Positions 63,169 through 64,000 of a stretch of 64,000 nt of DNA are shown here, one piece after another. The notes beneath the pieces were generated by a model. It saw only the letters and a program-made list of their open reading frames with translations, did no database searches and was not told the DNA's origin. Where the stretch lies: the NCBI GenBank assembly GCA_008711295.1, contig VUYV01000404.1, positions 524,660 to 588,659 of the forward strand, given 5' to 3'. Origin of the DNA: Anarhynchus alexandrinus (Eukaryota; Chordata; Aves; Charadriiformes; Charadriidae). Position numbers and translations under genes: made by a program. How positions within the stretch are numbered: the first letter of the stretch is position 1; each line of letters opens with the position of its first letter.

Positions 63169-63655
63169 TGTGCTGGGTTGACCTTGGCTGGCTGCCAGGT
63201 GCCGACCAAGCTGCTCTTTCACTCCCCCTCCTCAGCAGGACAGAGGGAGAAAATAAGATGAAAAACTCGTGGACCAAGATAAAGTCAGTTTAATAAAGAA
63301 AAATGAAGGTCAAAGTGCAGAAGAAAAGAAAAGCAAAAAGATTTATTCTCTACTGCCCATCAGCAGCTGATGTCCAGCCACTTCCTGGGAAGCAGAGCCT
63401 CAGTATGTATAGTGGTTGTTTTGGAAGACAAATGCCTTAATNCCCTCCTTTCTCTTAACTTCTATTGCAGAGCATGACATCATATGGTATGGAACATCCT
63501 TTTGGTCAGCTTGGGTCAGCTGACCTGGCTATGTCCCCTCCCAATGTCTTGCCCACCCCCAGCCTATTGGCCATTTGGGGGTAGGTGGTGTTGGAGAGGA
63601 AGCATTGATGTTGTGGGAGCACTGTTCAGCAGTAACCAAAACACTGGTGTGTTAT
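63169..63655 (-). mobile_element. Avian endogenous retrovirus LTR, interrupted by single N
   Basis: The plus strand starts TGTGCTGGGTTGAC, the same opening as the LTR at 53,355, and in minus orientation the sequence fits an avian LTR that I recognise. The polyadenylation-type signals ATTAAA and AATAAA appear on the minus strand (plus-strand TTTAAT at 63,289-63,294 and TTTATT at 63,342-63,347). An N at 63,442 and an N at 63,656 mark joins. The 5' end of the LTR is not reached, so a target duplication cannot be checked. The internal part differs from the 53-kb LTR, so it is a related but different family. Confidence 0.7.
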
Positions 63656-63656
63656 N

Positions 63657-63854
63657 AGGGAGAAAATAAGATGAAAAACTCGTGGACCAAGATAAAGTCA
63701 GTTTAATAAAGAAAAATGAAGGTCAAAGTGCAGAAGAAAAGAAAAGCAAAAAGATTTATTCTCTACTGCCCATCAGCAGCTGATGTCCAGCCACTTCCTG
63801 GGAAGCAGAGCCTCAGTATGTATAGTGGTTGTTTTGGAAGACAAATGCCTTAAT
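63657..63854 (-). repeat. Identical second copy of 198 LTR bases (likely assembly duplication)
   Basis: Bases 63,657-63,854 repeat 63,244-63,441 with no difference that I can see. The first copy ends exactly at the N at 63,442 and the second starts exactly after the N at 63,656. Exact identity with edges at gap characters is what an assembly overlap that was not merged would give. A real tandem LTR cannot be excluded. Confidence 0.85.
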
Positions 63855-63860
63855 ATAATA

Positions 63861-64000
63861 NNNNNNNNNNNNNNNNNNNNNNNNNNNNNNNNNNNNNNNN
63901 NNNNNNNNNNNNNNNNNNNNNNNNNNNNNNNNNNNNNNNNNNNNNNNNNNNNNNNNNNNNNNNNNNNNNNNNNNNNNNNNNNNNNNNNNNNNNNNNNNNN
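63861..64000. other. Assembly gap to the window end
   Basis: All bases are N. The gap begins next to LTR sequence, which suggests that repeat content stopped the assembly. Confidence 0.99.

Noticed and set aside
1..64000. CRISPR arrays, tRNA, rRNA or small nuclear RNA genes
   Set aside because: I looked for evenly spaced repeats, tRNA B-box-like words and known snRNA starts and saw none that fit; this is animal nuclear DNA.

Overview
This is vertebrate nuclear DNA, almost certainly from a bird. It is AT-rich and CpG-poor, and has no operon-like packing, no rRNA or tRNA gene and no long open frame outside repeats. Lineage evidence is the repeat content: several CR1 LINE fragments with the avian 3' tip (copies of ATTCTATG/ATTCTGTG), and avian-type endogenous retrovirus solo LTRs starting TGTCCTGGTTT or TGTG(G/C)TGGGTTGAC. 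I found no exon, promoter-exon pair or RNA gene that I could defend. The window is best read as an intergenic desert or a very large intron.

Layout. 1-140 holds a small CpG-rich patch with a perfect RFX X-box palindrome next to a CRE-like site. 141-19,700 is mostly anonymous AT-rich DNA with a GATA-motif direct repeat and palindrome (2.65 kb), a perfect CRE (7.16 kb), a GC-richer patch (9.6-10.3 kb) and a (CCTTC)n/(CCCCT)n tract broken by an 87-base gap (17.9-18.1 kb). 19.7-20.4 kb is a CR1 3' end. 20.4-26.3 kb has an ancient LINE/SINE-like tail, a GC-richer patch and a 33-nt alternating purine/pyrimidine run. 26.3-27.1 kb and 41.1-41.8 kb are two solo LTRs of one family in the same orientation. 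36.1-36.9 kb holds an unusual GCAGGT-rich segment and an ancient SINE-like element. 37.5-37.8 kb is a CR1 reverse-transcriptase piece cut by a one-base assembly gap.

46.6-55.9 kb is the repeat-dense part: four CR1 pieces of differing age and subfamily, one solo LTR with a perfect 5-bp target duplication, and a possible further LTR split by a CR1 tip. 55.9-63.1 kb is again mostly anonymous. The right end (63.17-63.86 kb) is an LTR interrupted by two single-N joins, with 198 bases present twice in identical form, then a run of Ns to the window end.

Nothing here works together as a gene system. The most useful observations are the X-box patch at the left edge, the two same-family solo LTRs, the structure-prone tracts (G-quadruplex/triplex and Z-DNA), and two likely assembly errors at single-N joins. 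I did not find a previously undescribed biological system. All family assignments are from memory of repeat families and were not checked by alignment.
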